Source: Sandaracinobacteroides sp041675905 (GTDB lineage: Bacteria > Pseudomonadota > Alphaproteobacteria > Sphingomonadales > Sphingomonadaceae). Taken from it: 64,000 nucleotides of DNA. The translations under genes were made by a program, and so were the position numbers. Under the pieces are notes generated by a model, which did no database searches, was not told the DNA's origin, and was given only the letters and a program-made list of their open reading frames with translations. Of the stretch, positions 52,154-60,531 are shown in pieces (within the stretch, counting starts at the first letter, position 1; each line of letters begins with the position of its first letter). The stretch is from NCBI GenBank assembly GCA_041675905.1, contig JBAYSX010000006.1, positions 61,590 through 125,589 of the forward strand. The letters run 5' to 3'.

Positions 52154-53617
52154 GTGACGATTTATCGGACCCCAAGGCGGCGGCATGTGCGGATTATGGC
52201 AACGCTCGGCCCGGCATCGGGTACGCCGGATCAGATTGCCGCCCTGTATGAGGCCGGTGCGGACGCCTTTCGCATCAATATGAGTCATGGTGATGTCGAA
52301 ACCCGTACCGCGCTGATTGAAGCGGTGCGTGGGCTGGAGCAGCGGTTCAACCGTCCGATGACCATTCTTGCGGACTTGCAAGGGCCAAAACTACGGGTCG
52401 GGCGGTTCGCCGAGGGGCGGGTGGACCTGGGGCGTGGACAGCGTTTCCGCCTGGATTTGAATCCCGAAGATGGCGACGAATCGCGTGTGCGCCTGCCGCA
52501 TCCGGAAATCCTGCAGGTGTTGACATCGGGCAACCGACTGCTGCTGGATGATGGCAAGATCGTTTTACAGGTGGTCGAAACGGGGCCCGGCTTTGCCGAT
52601 ACGGTGGTGATGGTGCCGGGTATCCTGTCCAACAACAAAGGTGTGAACGTGCCCGATGCAGTGGTTCCCCTGCCGGCGCTCACGGAAAAGGACCGGCGCG
52701 ATCTGGCCATGGCGCTCGATCTCGGCGTCGACTGGATCGCCCTGTCGTTTGTGCAGCGACCGGAAGACGTTGCGGAAGCGCGCCGCCTGATCGGCGGTCG
52801 CGCGGCGTTGTTGGCGAAAATCGAAAAGCCGGCGGCGCTCGGGGCAATCGACGCCATTATCGAGCAATCGGATGCGATCATGGTGGCGCGCGGCGATCTT
52901 GGCGTTGAACTGAAGCCAGAAGAAGTGCCCGGATCGCAAAAAATGCTGGTGGCCGCCGCCCGCCGCGCCGGAAAGCCGGTGATCGTCGCCACGCAAATGC
53001 TCGAATCGATGATTGTGTCTCCCACGCCGACACGGGCTGAAGTGTCGGATGTGGCGAACGCCATTTATGACGGCGTCGATTGCGTGATGCTGTCGGCGGA
53101 AAGCGCTGCCGGCCAATGGCCGGTGGAAGCTGTCAGGATGATGGACGCCATTGCCTGTGCCGTCGAAGATGATGCGGCTTATGCCGGGCAGATGGCGTTC
53201 GTTGAAACCAGGCCCGAACCGACCACGGCGGATGCCCTGTGCGAGGCGGCCCGCACGATCCAGCAAACCATAGGAGCGGCGGCGGTCGTGTGTTTTTCCT
53301 TCTCCGGGCTTACAGTGCGGCGGCTGGCGCGCGAACGGATTCCGGTGGTCACGCTGGCAATGACGCCGCATGTCGAGACTGCCCGCCAGCTGGGTTTCGT
53401 CTGGGGCGCGCATGCGATCCACACGCGGGATATCGGGTCGTTTGAATCGATGGTGGCAAAATCCAAACGCATGGCGCTACGCTATCAGGTAGCACAAGGC
53501 GGAGACCGGCTGGCCGTGATCGCCGGGGTGCCATTCGGCCAGCGCGGCACCACCAACGTGCTGCATGTGGCGCAACTGATCGGCGATGAACTGGCGCGCC
53601 ATCGCAAGGATAGCTGA
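52154..53617 (+). CDS. pyk: Pyruvate kinase
   Basis: Last glycolytic step, phosphoenolpyruvate to pyruvate with ATP formation. The 487-aa protein has RIMATLGPAS, AKIEKPAAL, MVARGDLGVEL and ATQMLESMI motifs. An AAGGAG at 52142-52147 abuts an ATG at 52148 with no spacing, so the GTG at 52154, 6 nt after it, is the likely start. It converges on dcd. Confidence 0.95.
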   Translation: MTIYRTPRRRHVRIMATLGPASGTPDQIAALYEAGADAFRINMSHGDVETRTALIEAVRGLEQRFNRPMTILADLQGPKLRVGRFAEGRVDLGRGQRFRLDLNPEDGDESRVRLPHPEILQVLTSGNRLLLDDGKIVLQVVETGPGFADTVVMVPGILSNNKGVNVPDAVVPLPALTEKDRRDLAMALDLGVDWIALSFVQRPEDVAEARRLIGGRAALLAKIEKPAALGAIDAIIEQSDAIMVARGDLGVELKPEEVPGSQKMLVAAARRAGKPVIVATQMLESMIVSPTPTRAEVSDVANAIYDGVDCVMLSAESAAGQWPVEAVRMMDAIACAVEDDAAYAGQMAFVETRPEPTTADALCEAARTIQQTIGAAAVVCFSFSGLTVRRLARERIPVVTLAMTPHVETARQLGFVWGAHAIHTRDIGSFESMVAKSKRMALRYQVAQGGDRLAVIAGVPFGQRGTTNVLHVAQLIGDELARHRKDS

Positions 53618-53618
53618 G

Positions 53619-54170
53619 CTACAGTTTTGGCAGGGTGACGCCGCGCTGGCCCATATATTTGCCGGCGCGGTCCGCATAGGAGACCTCGCAGACGCCTTCG
53701 CCTTTCAGAAACAGGAACTGGCACGCGCCTTCATTGGCATAGACTTTCGCGGGCAAGGGCGTGGTGTTGGAAAACTCCAGAGTGACATGGCCTTCCCAGC
53801 CCGGCTCCAGCGGGGTTACATTCACGATGATGCCGCAGCGGGCATAAGTGCTTTTGCCGAGGCAGATCACCAGCACGTCGCGCGGGATACGGAAATATTC
53901 GACCGTCCGTGCCAGAACAAAGCTGTTGGGCGGGATGACGCATACATCGGCCTTGCGATCGACGAAGCTGGAGGCCGAAAATTGCTTCGGATCGACGATC
54001 GCATTGTCGACATTGGTAAAAATCTTGAACTCGTCGGCCACACGCGCGTCATAGCCATAGCTGGACAGGCCCCAGGAAATGCATCCGTCCCGTGCCTGGC
54101 GGTCCATGAACGGTTCAATCATTCCTTCGGCGGCCCGCTCACGAATCCACCAGTCCGGCATTACGCCCAT
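53619..54170 (-). CDS. dcd: dCTP deaminase
   Basis: The 183-aa trimeric dUTPase-fold enzyme converts dCTP to dUTP. Conserved SWGLSSYGYDARVADEF and the nucleotide loop GKSTYARCGIIVNVTPLEPGWEGHVTLEFSN are present. It starts MGVMPDWWIRE. Its 3' end is 1 nt from the pyk stop. Confidence 0.95.
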   Translation of the reverse strand: MGVMPDWWIRERAAEGMIEPFMDRQARDGCISWGLSSYGYDARVADEFKIFTNVDNAIVDPKQFSASSFVDRKADVCVIPPNSFVLARTVEYFRIPRDVLVICLGKSTYARCGIIVNVTPLEPGWEGHVTLEFSNTTPLPAKVYANEGACQFLFLKGEGVCEVSYADRAGKYMGQRGVTLPKL

Positions 54171-54189
54171 ATTCTGAAATCCCCTTTTG

Positions 54190-54666
54190 CTACCGGATAT
54201 GCAGCACGCAGATCAGTGTGAAAAGCCGGCGAGCCGTATCGAAATCTACCTCCGCCCGGTCCGCCAGCCGCTCCATCAATAGCGTCGCGGCGTCATTATG
54301 GATGCCGCGCCGCGCCATATCGATGGTCTCGATTGCGCTCGGCGACGCGTTGCGGATCGCTTTATAATAAGACTCGCAAATGGCGAAATATTCTCGCACT
54401 GTCCGCCGGAACGGCCCCAGTGAAAGCATGATGGAGCCGCCGGTTTCCGTTTCGCCTTCACCAGTGGCGCAGTCGATTGCCAGACGGCCTTCTTCTACCC
54501 GCAGTCGCAGCCGCCATGGGCCGTCGCCCTCGATTCCGATTGGCCGAAAGCTGTTGCCTTCGAGCAAATCGAAAATCGCCACCCGCCGTTCCTGTTCGAT
54601 GTCGGCATTGCGCCATAACACCGTCCGCTCGTCCAGTTCGATCGCAACGATCCGGTGATCCGCCAT
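54190..54666 (-). CDS. UPF0262 family protein
   Basis: The 158-aa protein matches UPF0262 throughout (MADHRIVAIELDERTVLWRN, EYFAICESYYKAI, ARRGIHNDAATLL), a family nearly confined to alphaproteobacteria. Function unknown. The ATG at 54666 fits the usual start. It lies 19 nt upstream of dcd. Confidence 0.88.
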   Translation of the reverse strand: MADHRIVAIELDERTVLWRNADIEQERRVAIFDLLEGNSFRPIGIEGDGPWRLRLRVEEGRLAIDCATGEGETETGGSIMLSLGPFRRTVREYFAICESYYKAIRNASPSAIETIDMARRGIHNDAATLLMERLADRAEVDFDTARRLFTLICVLHIR

Positions 54667-54714
54667 GCGGCGCACCCTAGAGCAAGTCTGACGGAAAAAG
54701 GAAGATGCCTGCGA

Positions 54715-55464
54715 TTAAAAGACCGGGTCGCTGCCGGCGGGTGGCGTCTTGTGAATACCACATTCCACCTTGTCCCACCCGCGCCAGCGTCCGGCGCGCG
54801 GGTCTTCGCCCGGCAACACCTTGCTGGTGCACGGCGAGCATCCGATGGACGGATAGCCTTCCGCCACCAGCGGATGCGGCGGCAGCGCATGTTCGGCGGC
54901 ATAGCTCTGGATCCGGTCGGCGTTCCACTCGATCAGCGGGTTCAGCTTCAGATGCGCGTCATCGACCTCGAACAGCGGGACATTCGCCCGCGTCGCCGCC
55001 TGATAACCCTTGCGACCGGAAATCCAGGTATCAAAATGTTTCAGCCCTTCGGCCAGGGGATTGACCTTGCGAATCTCGCAGCAGCCGTCCGGGTCGTAGG
55101 ACCAGCGCAACCGTTGCGGGTCTTTCTTTTCCAGCACGGCAGCATCCGGTTCCAGAATCTGCACGTTGGTCAGACCCAGAAATGCAGCCAGATCGTCAGC
55201 ATAAGTCAGGGTTTCGGAAAACAGCCAGCCGGTCGAGACGAACAGCACCGGAATATCCGGCGCAATCCGCGCCACCTGATGCAGCAGCACCGCCGATTCC
55301 GCGCCGAAAGACGATACCACGGCTACCCGCCCGAAGGCCGGATCGGTCAGCACCGCGCGCAATGCGCCTTCGGCATCCTCCGCCCAGGTGCGGTTCAGCA
55401 AATCCAGATCGGCTGGCCCGAAGGACCGTAACGTTTCACCGGATTTTGTAGCGAGACTAGCCAT
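54715..55464 (-). CDS. cysH: Phosphoadenylyl/adenylyl-sulfate reductase
   Basis: Reduces activated sulfate to sulfite, 249 aa. The cysteine pairs of the APS-reductase type are present: DGCCEIRKV, then SIGCSPCTSK and VECGIH, which would hold a [4Fe-4S] cluster, so APS may be the substrate. The ATG at 55464 overlaps the DUF934 stop. Last gene of the minus-strand sulfur operon. Confidence 0.92.
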   Translation of the reverse strand: MASLATKSGETLRSFGPADLDLLNRTWAEDAEGALRAVLTDPAFGRVAVVSSFGAESAVLLHQVARIAPDIPVLFVSTGWLFSETLTYADDLAAFLGLTNVQILEPDAAVLEKKDPQRLRWSYDPDGCCEIRKVNPLAEGLKHFDTWISGRKGYQAATRANVPLFEVDDAHLKLNPLIEWNADRIQSYAAEHALPPHPLVAEGYPSIGCSPCTSKVLPGEDPRAGRWRGWDKVECGIHKTPPAGSDPVF

Positions 55465-55861
55465 GGCGTAACCTCCATGCGGGCGGCTGACCATCGGCTG
55501 CCGCCCGGTAAACATTGGGAAAACGCGCCAGCGCCGCTTTCGCTGCGTCCACGGTGATTGGCTTGTTCGGCTGGATCGAACTGAAGCCGACGCGTTTCAG
55601 ATAAACGAGCTGGTCGATGGTAACGTCGCCCACGGCGCGGATATCACCGGTGAAGCCGCCCTCGCGCAGGATCGCTGCCGAAGAATAGCCGCGTCCGTCG
55701 GTGAATTTGGGAAAAGCCACCGCCACCAGTTGATGGTTGCTGCCTTCGCGCAGCAGTTCGCGGGCGCGTACATCATCGCCGGGTTCCACCAGCGCATCCG
55801 GTTCGCCGTCACACGCCCGCTCATCGAGCGCCAGCACGCCATTGGCCAATAATTTAACCAT
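55457..55861 (-). CDS. DUF934 family protein
   Basis: The 134-aa protein ends YLKRVGFSSIQPNKPITVDAAKAALARFPNVYRAA. DUF934 (sometimes called CysX-like) is always found between cysI and cysH in alphaproteobacterial sulfur operons, as here. It is probably an oxidoreductase accessory, not proven. The ATG overlaps the cysI stop. Confidence 0.85.
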   Translation of the reverse strand: MVKLLANGVLALDERACDGEPDALVEPGDDVRARELLREGSNHQLVAVAFPKFTDGRGYSSAAILREGGFTGDIRAVGDVTIDQLVYLKRVGFSSIQPNKPITVDAAKAALARFPNVYRAAADGQPPAWRLRHG

Positions 55862-57479
55862 AGACGGCCTCCTTGAACGGTTTGGCGCCCAACCGCCGCC
55901 AGGTATCCAGCAGACGCTCCCCCGGCGCGCGGGATTCCAGATAGAAACGCGTAACCTTTTCCACCGCGTCCACGACGCCTTCCTCGGAAAAGCCCGGCCC
56001 CAGAATTTCCGCGAGGCTGGCATCTTCCGCACCGGAACCGCCGAGCGAAAGCTGGTAATTTTCCGTGCCGCGCCGGTCGACACCCAGGATGCCGATATGC
56101 CCGGCATGATGATGCCCGCAGGCGTTGATGCAACCGGAAATCTTGATTTTCAGTTCGCCCAACTCCGCCTGCTGCGGCGCCAGCCGCTCGGCGATCTGTT
56201 GCGCTACCGGAATGGCCCGCGCGTTCGCCAGCGTGCAATAATCGAGACCAGGGCAGGCGATAATGTCGCTGGCGAGATCGAGATTGGCCTCCGCCAGACC
56301 ATTTTCACGCAGCACCGTCCAGATACTGTACAGATCGGCTTTGCGCACATGCGGCAGCACCAGATTTTGCGCATGGGTAACACGAATTTCCGCGAAACTG
56401 TAACGTTCCGCGAGGTCAGCGATAATTTCCATTTGTTCCGCGCTGCAATCCCCGGGGATGCCACCGATCGGTTTCAGCGAGATATTGGCGATGGCATAGC
56501 CCGGTTGCCGGTGGGCCGCGACCTGTTGATCCACCCATACGGCAAAATCCGGGTCGCTGCGGTCGATTTCGTCCGGCGCATCGGACTCCAGAGGCGGGGA
56601 CACGAAATATTGGCGGATGCGTTCGACTTCTTCTGCCGGCGCATCAAGGCCCAGCGTCAGGACATGCAGAAACTCTTCTTCCACCTGACGCGTATATTCT
56701 TCCGCGCCCAGTTCATGAACGAGGATCTTGATCCGCGCCTTGAACAGGTTGTCGCGCCGACCATAGCGGTTATACACGCGCAGCGCCGCTTCGATATAGC
56801 TGATCAACTGGCTGGCCGGCACAAAATCGCGGATCAACGGCGCAACTATTGGTGTGCGCCCCATGCCACCGCCCACGTACACGCGGAAGCCCAGCTCCCC
56901 ATCGCGGCGGACGATTTGCAGGCCGATATCGTGCAGCCGGATGGCCGAACGATCGACATCGGTGGCGATGACGGCAATCTTGAACTTGCGCGGCAGCCAG
57001 TTGAATTCGGGATGCAGGGTGGACCATTGCCGCAGCAATTCCGCCCACACGCGCGGATCGTCCACCTCGCCGGCAGCAGCGCCAGCATATTGGTCGGACG
57101 AAATATTGCGTACGCAATTTCCCGAAGTCTGGATGGCGTGCATTTGCACGGTCGCCAGTTCCGCCAGAATATCAGGGGCGTCTTTCAGGGCAATCCAGTT
57201 GAACTGGATATTTTGCCTTGTGGTGAAATGGCCGTAACCGCGATCATATTTGCGGGCAACTTCCGCCAGTTTGCGCAATTTGTGTGAACTCAACGTGCCA
57301 TAGGGAATGGCGACGCGCAGCATATAGGCATGCAATTGCAGATAGAGGCCGTTTTTCAGACGCAGGGGCTTGAAATGATCCTCATCCATTTCACCGGAAA
57401 TGCGCCGCGCCACCTGGTCGCGGAATTCTTCCACGCGCGCGTCCACAATTCCCTGGTCGATCGCATCATATTGATACAT
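55854..57479 (-). CDS. cysI: Sulfite reductase haemoprotein subunit
   Basis: The 541-aa sirohaem and [4Fe-4S] enzyme reduces sulfite to sulfide. Cluster-binding CPGLDYC (C-x5-C) and SGCINACGHHH (C-x3-C) are present, along with RYGHFTTRQNIQFNW. No flavoprotein CysJ is encoded nearby, so electrons may come from ferredoxin. Start overlaps the DUF2849 stop. Confidence 0.93.
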   Translation of the reverse strand: MYQYDAIDQGIVDARVEEFRDQVARRISGEMDEDHFKPLRLKNGLYLQLHAYMLRVAIPYGTLSSHKLRKLAEVARKYDRGYGHFTTRQNIQFNWIALKDAPDILAELATVQMHAIQTSGNCVRNISSDQYAGAAAGEVDDPRVWAELLRQWSTLHPEFNWLPRKFKIAVIATDVDRSAIRLHDIGLQIVRRDGELGFRVYVGGGMGRTPIVAPLIRDFVPASQLISYIEAALRVYNRYGRRDNLFKARIKILVHELGAEEYTRQVEEEFLHVLTLGLDAPAEEVERIRQYFVSPPLESDAPDEIDRSDPDFAVWVDQQVAAHRQPGYAIANISLKPIGGIPGDCSAEQMEIIADLAERYSFAEIRVTHAQNLVLPHVRKADLYSIWTVLRENGLAEANLDLASDIIACPGLDYCTLANARAIPVAQQIAERLAPQQAELGELKIKISGCINACGHHHAGHIGILGVDRRGTENYQLSLGGSGAEDASLAEILGPGFSEEGVVDAVEKVTRFYLESRAPGERLLDTWRRLGAKPFKEAVYG

Positions 57480-57784
57480 TAATTCACATCCTCAAGCGTG
57501 CCTGCCAGCGCCAGATCGGTGCGTACCGTCGGCCCGAAGCCCCGAATCCGTTCGCGTATCCGCAACGGTCGCCAGCCGCCTTCCACCGGCTCGACATCGA
57601 TCAGCGCCAGATCGTTGATCTGCGCCCGTGCCTGTTCCGCCGCCAGCAATTGCCCGGCTGTTTCCCGGTCCAGTCCGGCGGCCTCCGCCAGAAACCGGCT
57701 CCAGCCCGCGCCATCCCACCAGACCACATCGCCCGTCAGCAAATCATTGCCGGTCAGCAATTTCACATGCTCCGCCTTGCTCAC
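57479..57784 (-). CDS. DUF2849 family protein
   Basis: The 101-aa protein (LLTGNDLLTGDVVWWDGAGWSRFL..., RERIRGFGPTVRTDL) belongs to DUF2849, which lies between cysG and cysI in alphaproteobacteria. A GTG start overlaps the cobA stop (GTGA). Role in sulfite reduction is inferred from context only. Confidence 0.82.
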   Translation of the reverse strand: MSKAEHVKLLTGNDLLTGDVVWWDGAGWSRFLAEAAGLDRETAGQLLAAEQARAQINDLALIDVEPVEGGWRPLRIRERIRGFGPTVRTDLALAGTLEDVN

Positions 57785-58623
57785 TCTTCCGACGCTCCCG
57801 ATACTGCCTGCTGCATTACTTCTCCGGCCAGACCAAATAATACATCTTCCGCTGCCGCCAGCCCGGCCACACGCCCGACGACGAGCACGGCGGGGCTGCG
57901 CACGCCCTCCTGCCTCACCATCGTGCCAAGGCCCGCCAGCAATGTGCGGATCGCCCGCGCGCCGGGCAGGGTGCCGCGTTCCAGCACCGCTACCGGCATA
58001 TCGGGCGACACGCCATCGGCGATCAGCTTCTCTGCGATGCCCGCCGCCGTCGAAACACCCATATAGACCACCAGGGTCCGCCCCGGTCCGGCAAGGCCGC
58101 GCCAGTCCTGTTCGCGCAAGCCCTGACAGGTGCCGGCCACGAAGGTCACCGACGAAGAGAGGGCGCGATGGGTCAACGGCAAGCCGGCTTCGGCTGCGCA
58201 TCCCAGCGCCGCCGATACACCCGGCACGACCTCGCAGGTGATACCCGCCGCCCGCAGCGCCTCAAGTTCCTCGCCGCCGCGTCCGAACACGAACGGATCG
58301 CCGCCCTTCAGCCGCACGACATTCTCGCCACCGCGTGCCAGTCTCACCAACAGTGCGTTGATCTCCTCTTGGGACAACAGATGCCGCTTCCGGCTCTTGG
58401 CGACGGAAATACGGCGCGCGGTTGACGGCGCCATATCAAGCAAGCGCGGGTCAACGAGACCGTCATGCACAATATTTTGCGCAGCCGCGATCAGCCGCGC
58501 CGCGCGCAGCGTCAACAGTTCCGGATCGCCCGGACCCGCGCCAACAAGCCAGACCTTTCCGACCGATGCCGGAGTGTCAGGAGTTGCGGCGGACCGGGGA
58601 TAAAATTCGCCCTTGCTACTCAT
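57781..58623 (-). CDS. cobA: Uroporphyrinogen-III C-methyltransferase
   Basis: The 280-aa SAM-dependent SUMT makes precorrin-2, the precursor of CysI's sirohaem. VWLVGAGPGDPELLTLRA, VVRLKGGDPFVFGRGGEE and VPGVSAALG are present. It lacks the CysG N-terminal dehydrogenase/ferrochelatase, so those activities must be elsewhere. Symbol cysG is also used. First gene of the operon; ATG at 58623. Confidence 0.92.
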   Translation of the reverse strand: MSSKGEFYPRSAATPDTPASVGKVWLVGAGPGDPELLTLRAARLIAAAQNIVHDGLVDPRLLDMAPSTARRISVAKSRKRHLLSQEEINALLVRLARGGENVVRLKGGDPFVFGRGGEELEALRAAGITCEVVPGVSAALGCAAEAGLPLTHRALSSSVTFVAGTCQGLREQDWRGLAGPGRTLVVYMGVSTAAGIAEKLIADGVSPDMPVAVLERGTLPGARAIRTLLAGLGTMVRQEGVRSPAVLVVGRVAGLAAAEDVLFGLAGEVMQQAVSGASEE

Positions 58624-58924
58624 TTGGCCGACCTTGCGCTTTTTCAGCCAACTCCGCCACAGAGTATATGTTGCCACCGGTCAAGCGAAGCTATCGCCAA
58701 GCGGGTTCGGGACCGGTAAAACCGCCGCCGAAACCGGGATCGGCATCGGCGGCGGAAGAAGCGAGGTTTCGCGGGTATTCCAGGTGCGCAGGAGCGGATA
58801 GCCGTTTTTCCAACGGCTGCCAGGCGGCCAGCGCCCCTGACTTGTATGGTTCCGAAATGAAATCCTTCACGAAATGTTCGACGCAGGATTTCGGCGTGTG
58901 GATCGGCTGGTTTGTGATTTCTCC
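58624..58924. other. Region upstream of the sulfur operon
   Basis: 301 nt with no supported gene. It must contain the cobA promoter. I saw no clear operator or riboswitch. Confidence 0.5.
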
Positions 58925-59380
58925 TTACGCGGCCACCTTCGCGTGATCTTCAAGCGGCATCAGCCGCCACACGCGTTCCGCGAAAAGCCAGCGGCCCTCG
59001 CGCTTCACCACGACATCGTCATACTGACCCTTAAGATGGACGGTGCGACCGTCAGCATCGGCATAGGCCTCTACCGAATAGGAGCGGACCGTGCCACGAT
59101 CACCTTCGATGTTCATCTCGCCCGGCATCGACAGAAAGGAGAAGGCCCACGGCCTGTCAGCCGGGCCGTGATACCGGGCCATGAGATCGACCCAGGTGGA
59201 AACAATCGTCTGCTTGCCTTCGATACTGACGCCAGTTCCGAGTTCCGGCATCCGCCAGGCGCTCTCCTCATCCCAGAGGGAAGCCCATGTCTCGACATCC
59301 CGTTGCGTGACGGCGTTTGCGTAGCTTTCGATCAACTCGCGCACGGCAATGCGATCTTCCAGCGGGCCGATGAAGGCCAT
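58925..59380 (-). CDS. SnoaL-like (NTF2-fold) protein
   Basis: The 151-aa SnoaL_4-type protein (EDRIAVRELIESYANAVTQRDVETWASLWDEESAW, YDDVVVKREGRWLFAERVW) has the fold of polyketide cyclases and steroid isomerases. The substrate is unknown. GGAGAGG before the ATG at 59380 fixes the start. It stands alone. Confidence 0.82.
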   Translation of the reverse strand: MAFIGPLEDRIAVRELIESYANAVTQRDVETWASLWDEESAWRMPELGTGVSIEGKQTIVSTWVDLMARYHGPADRPWAFSFLSMPGEMNIEGDRGTVRSYSVEAYADADGRTVHLKGQYDDVVVKREGRWLFAERVWRLMPLEDHAKVAA

Positions 59381-59574
59381 GTGCACCTCTCCCACACATT
59401 CAACAGATAGGCAGACGCAGTTTTATTTTTTGTTTACTTCTGCTTGTCTGGAAAGGCGTAACAGTCGTTTTATCGGTCGTCAACGAAAAGCGGGAGGACC
59501 GTGAAGGGGGTCGTGGCCTGACGGAGCCGCGCCCGCATTCCGCCGACGATGCACGGACCCGCAGCAGGACGCGG
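59381..59574. other. Intergenic region
   Basis: 194 nt between the SnoaL-like gene start and the HAD gene stop. A T-rich stretch at about 59420-59440 may belong to the SnoaL-like promoter. No gene seen. Confidence 0.4.
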
Positions 59575-60372
59575 TCACTCCACCAAATCGTCCATTTGCA
59601 CCGGACTGGCTGGCCCTACCAAAATGGGTGCGATGCCAAGCCCCATGGCTCCCTGGATGTCCGTATCGGGATTGTCGCCGATCATCACGGCATTTTGCGG
59701 ATCGACCCCAAGGGCGGTGCAGGCGCGCCGGAACAGGGATGGACCGGGCTTGCCGATGATGATTGGATCAGCATCGGGTACACATGCGCGGATAGCGGCG
59801 AGCAGCGCGCCGGTTTCGGGCATCAGGATGCCACCCGCGCCCGGATGAACACGATCCGCGTTGGAAACCACCAGCTGCGCTCCATTCTGCAGCGCCTGCG
59901 TAGCACGCTGCAGTCTGCCATAAGAGAAACGCACGTCACGCATCAGGATCACAGTGTCAGCCATTGCGGCGTCACGAACCAGTTCCAGTCCGTGCTCCAG
60001 CGCGTGGCCGCGCAGGCGCGCTGACGCGTACATCAGAACATTCGCGCACTTCTGGCCCAGCGCCCATTGCACGGTTTCGGTGCCGGCCATGACAATGCGG
60101 GATTCGGGCAGGACAATACCATGCCGCTTCAACAGTGCCGCCATGTCGGCAGGCAAATGCGTGGAATTGTTGGAAACAATGGCAACGCGATCCGGATTCG
60201 CAGCTATCAGCCGCACTGCAGAGGGCACCAGTCGATTACCCATCGCCACGCAACCGTCCCAGTCGAGCAACAGGGCCGAAGCTTCCGCCACGAGACGCCG
60301 GGCATCGCTACACCGGAGGGCCGGCACCTCGAGGGCACGGCGGGCATAGGCGCCGTGAGCATGATCAATCAT
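59575..60372 (-). CDS. HAD-superfamily phosphatase (NagD-like)
   Basis: The 265-aa HAD-IIA phosphatase has motif I ALLLDWDGCVA (Asp nucleophile), motif II VSNNS, and motifs III/IV IIGKPGPSLF and VMIGDNPDTDIQGA. NagD relatives act on nucleotides or sugar phosphates. It lies between the SnoaL-like gene and the phospholipase gene. Confidence 0.85.
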   Translation of the reverse strand: MIDHAHGAYARRALEVPALRCSDARRLVAEASALLLDWDGCVAMGNRLVPSAVRLIAANPDRVAIVSNNSTHLPADMAALLKRHGIVLPESRIVMAGTETVQWALGQKCANVLMYASARLRGHALEHGLELVRDAAMADTVILMRDVRFSYGRLQRATQALQNGAQLVVSNADRVHPGAGGILMPETGALLAAIRACVPDADPIIIGKPGPSLFRRACTALGVDPQNAVMIGDNPDTDIQGAMGLGIAPILVGPASPVQMDDLVE

Positions 60373-60496
60373 TACATAAAACTCATAATATTGCCGTTAT
60401 AGAATAAACTGCACTCAGTAAAATACAGTAGTTCTGTACCGGGGCGGCAGGCGGACCGGCCTCCGTTATGGCGATAATAAAAGATGAACAGGGATT

Positions 60497-60522
60497 GGCC
60501 CGCCGCCACCCGGCGGCGGGCC
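60497..60522 (-). terminator. Terminator after the phospholipase C gene
   Basis: GGCCCGCCGCC, a 4-nt loop, GGCGGCGGGCC: an 11-bp GC-rich stem 10 nt past the stop. On the minus strand it is followed by TTCATCTTTTATT, so intrinsic termination is likely. Confidence 0.8.
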
Positions 60523-60531
60523 ATGAGGAGA

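Noticed and set aside
55737..57287. 516-codon plus-strand frame opposite cysI
   Set aside because: It is a shadow of cysI and DUF934 with no domain of its own.
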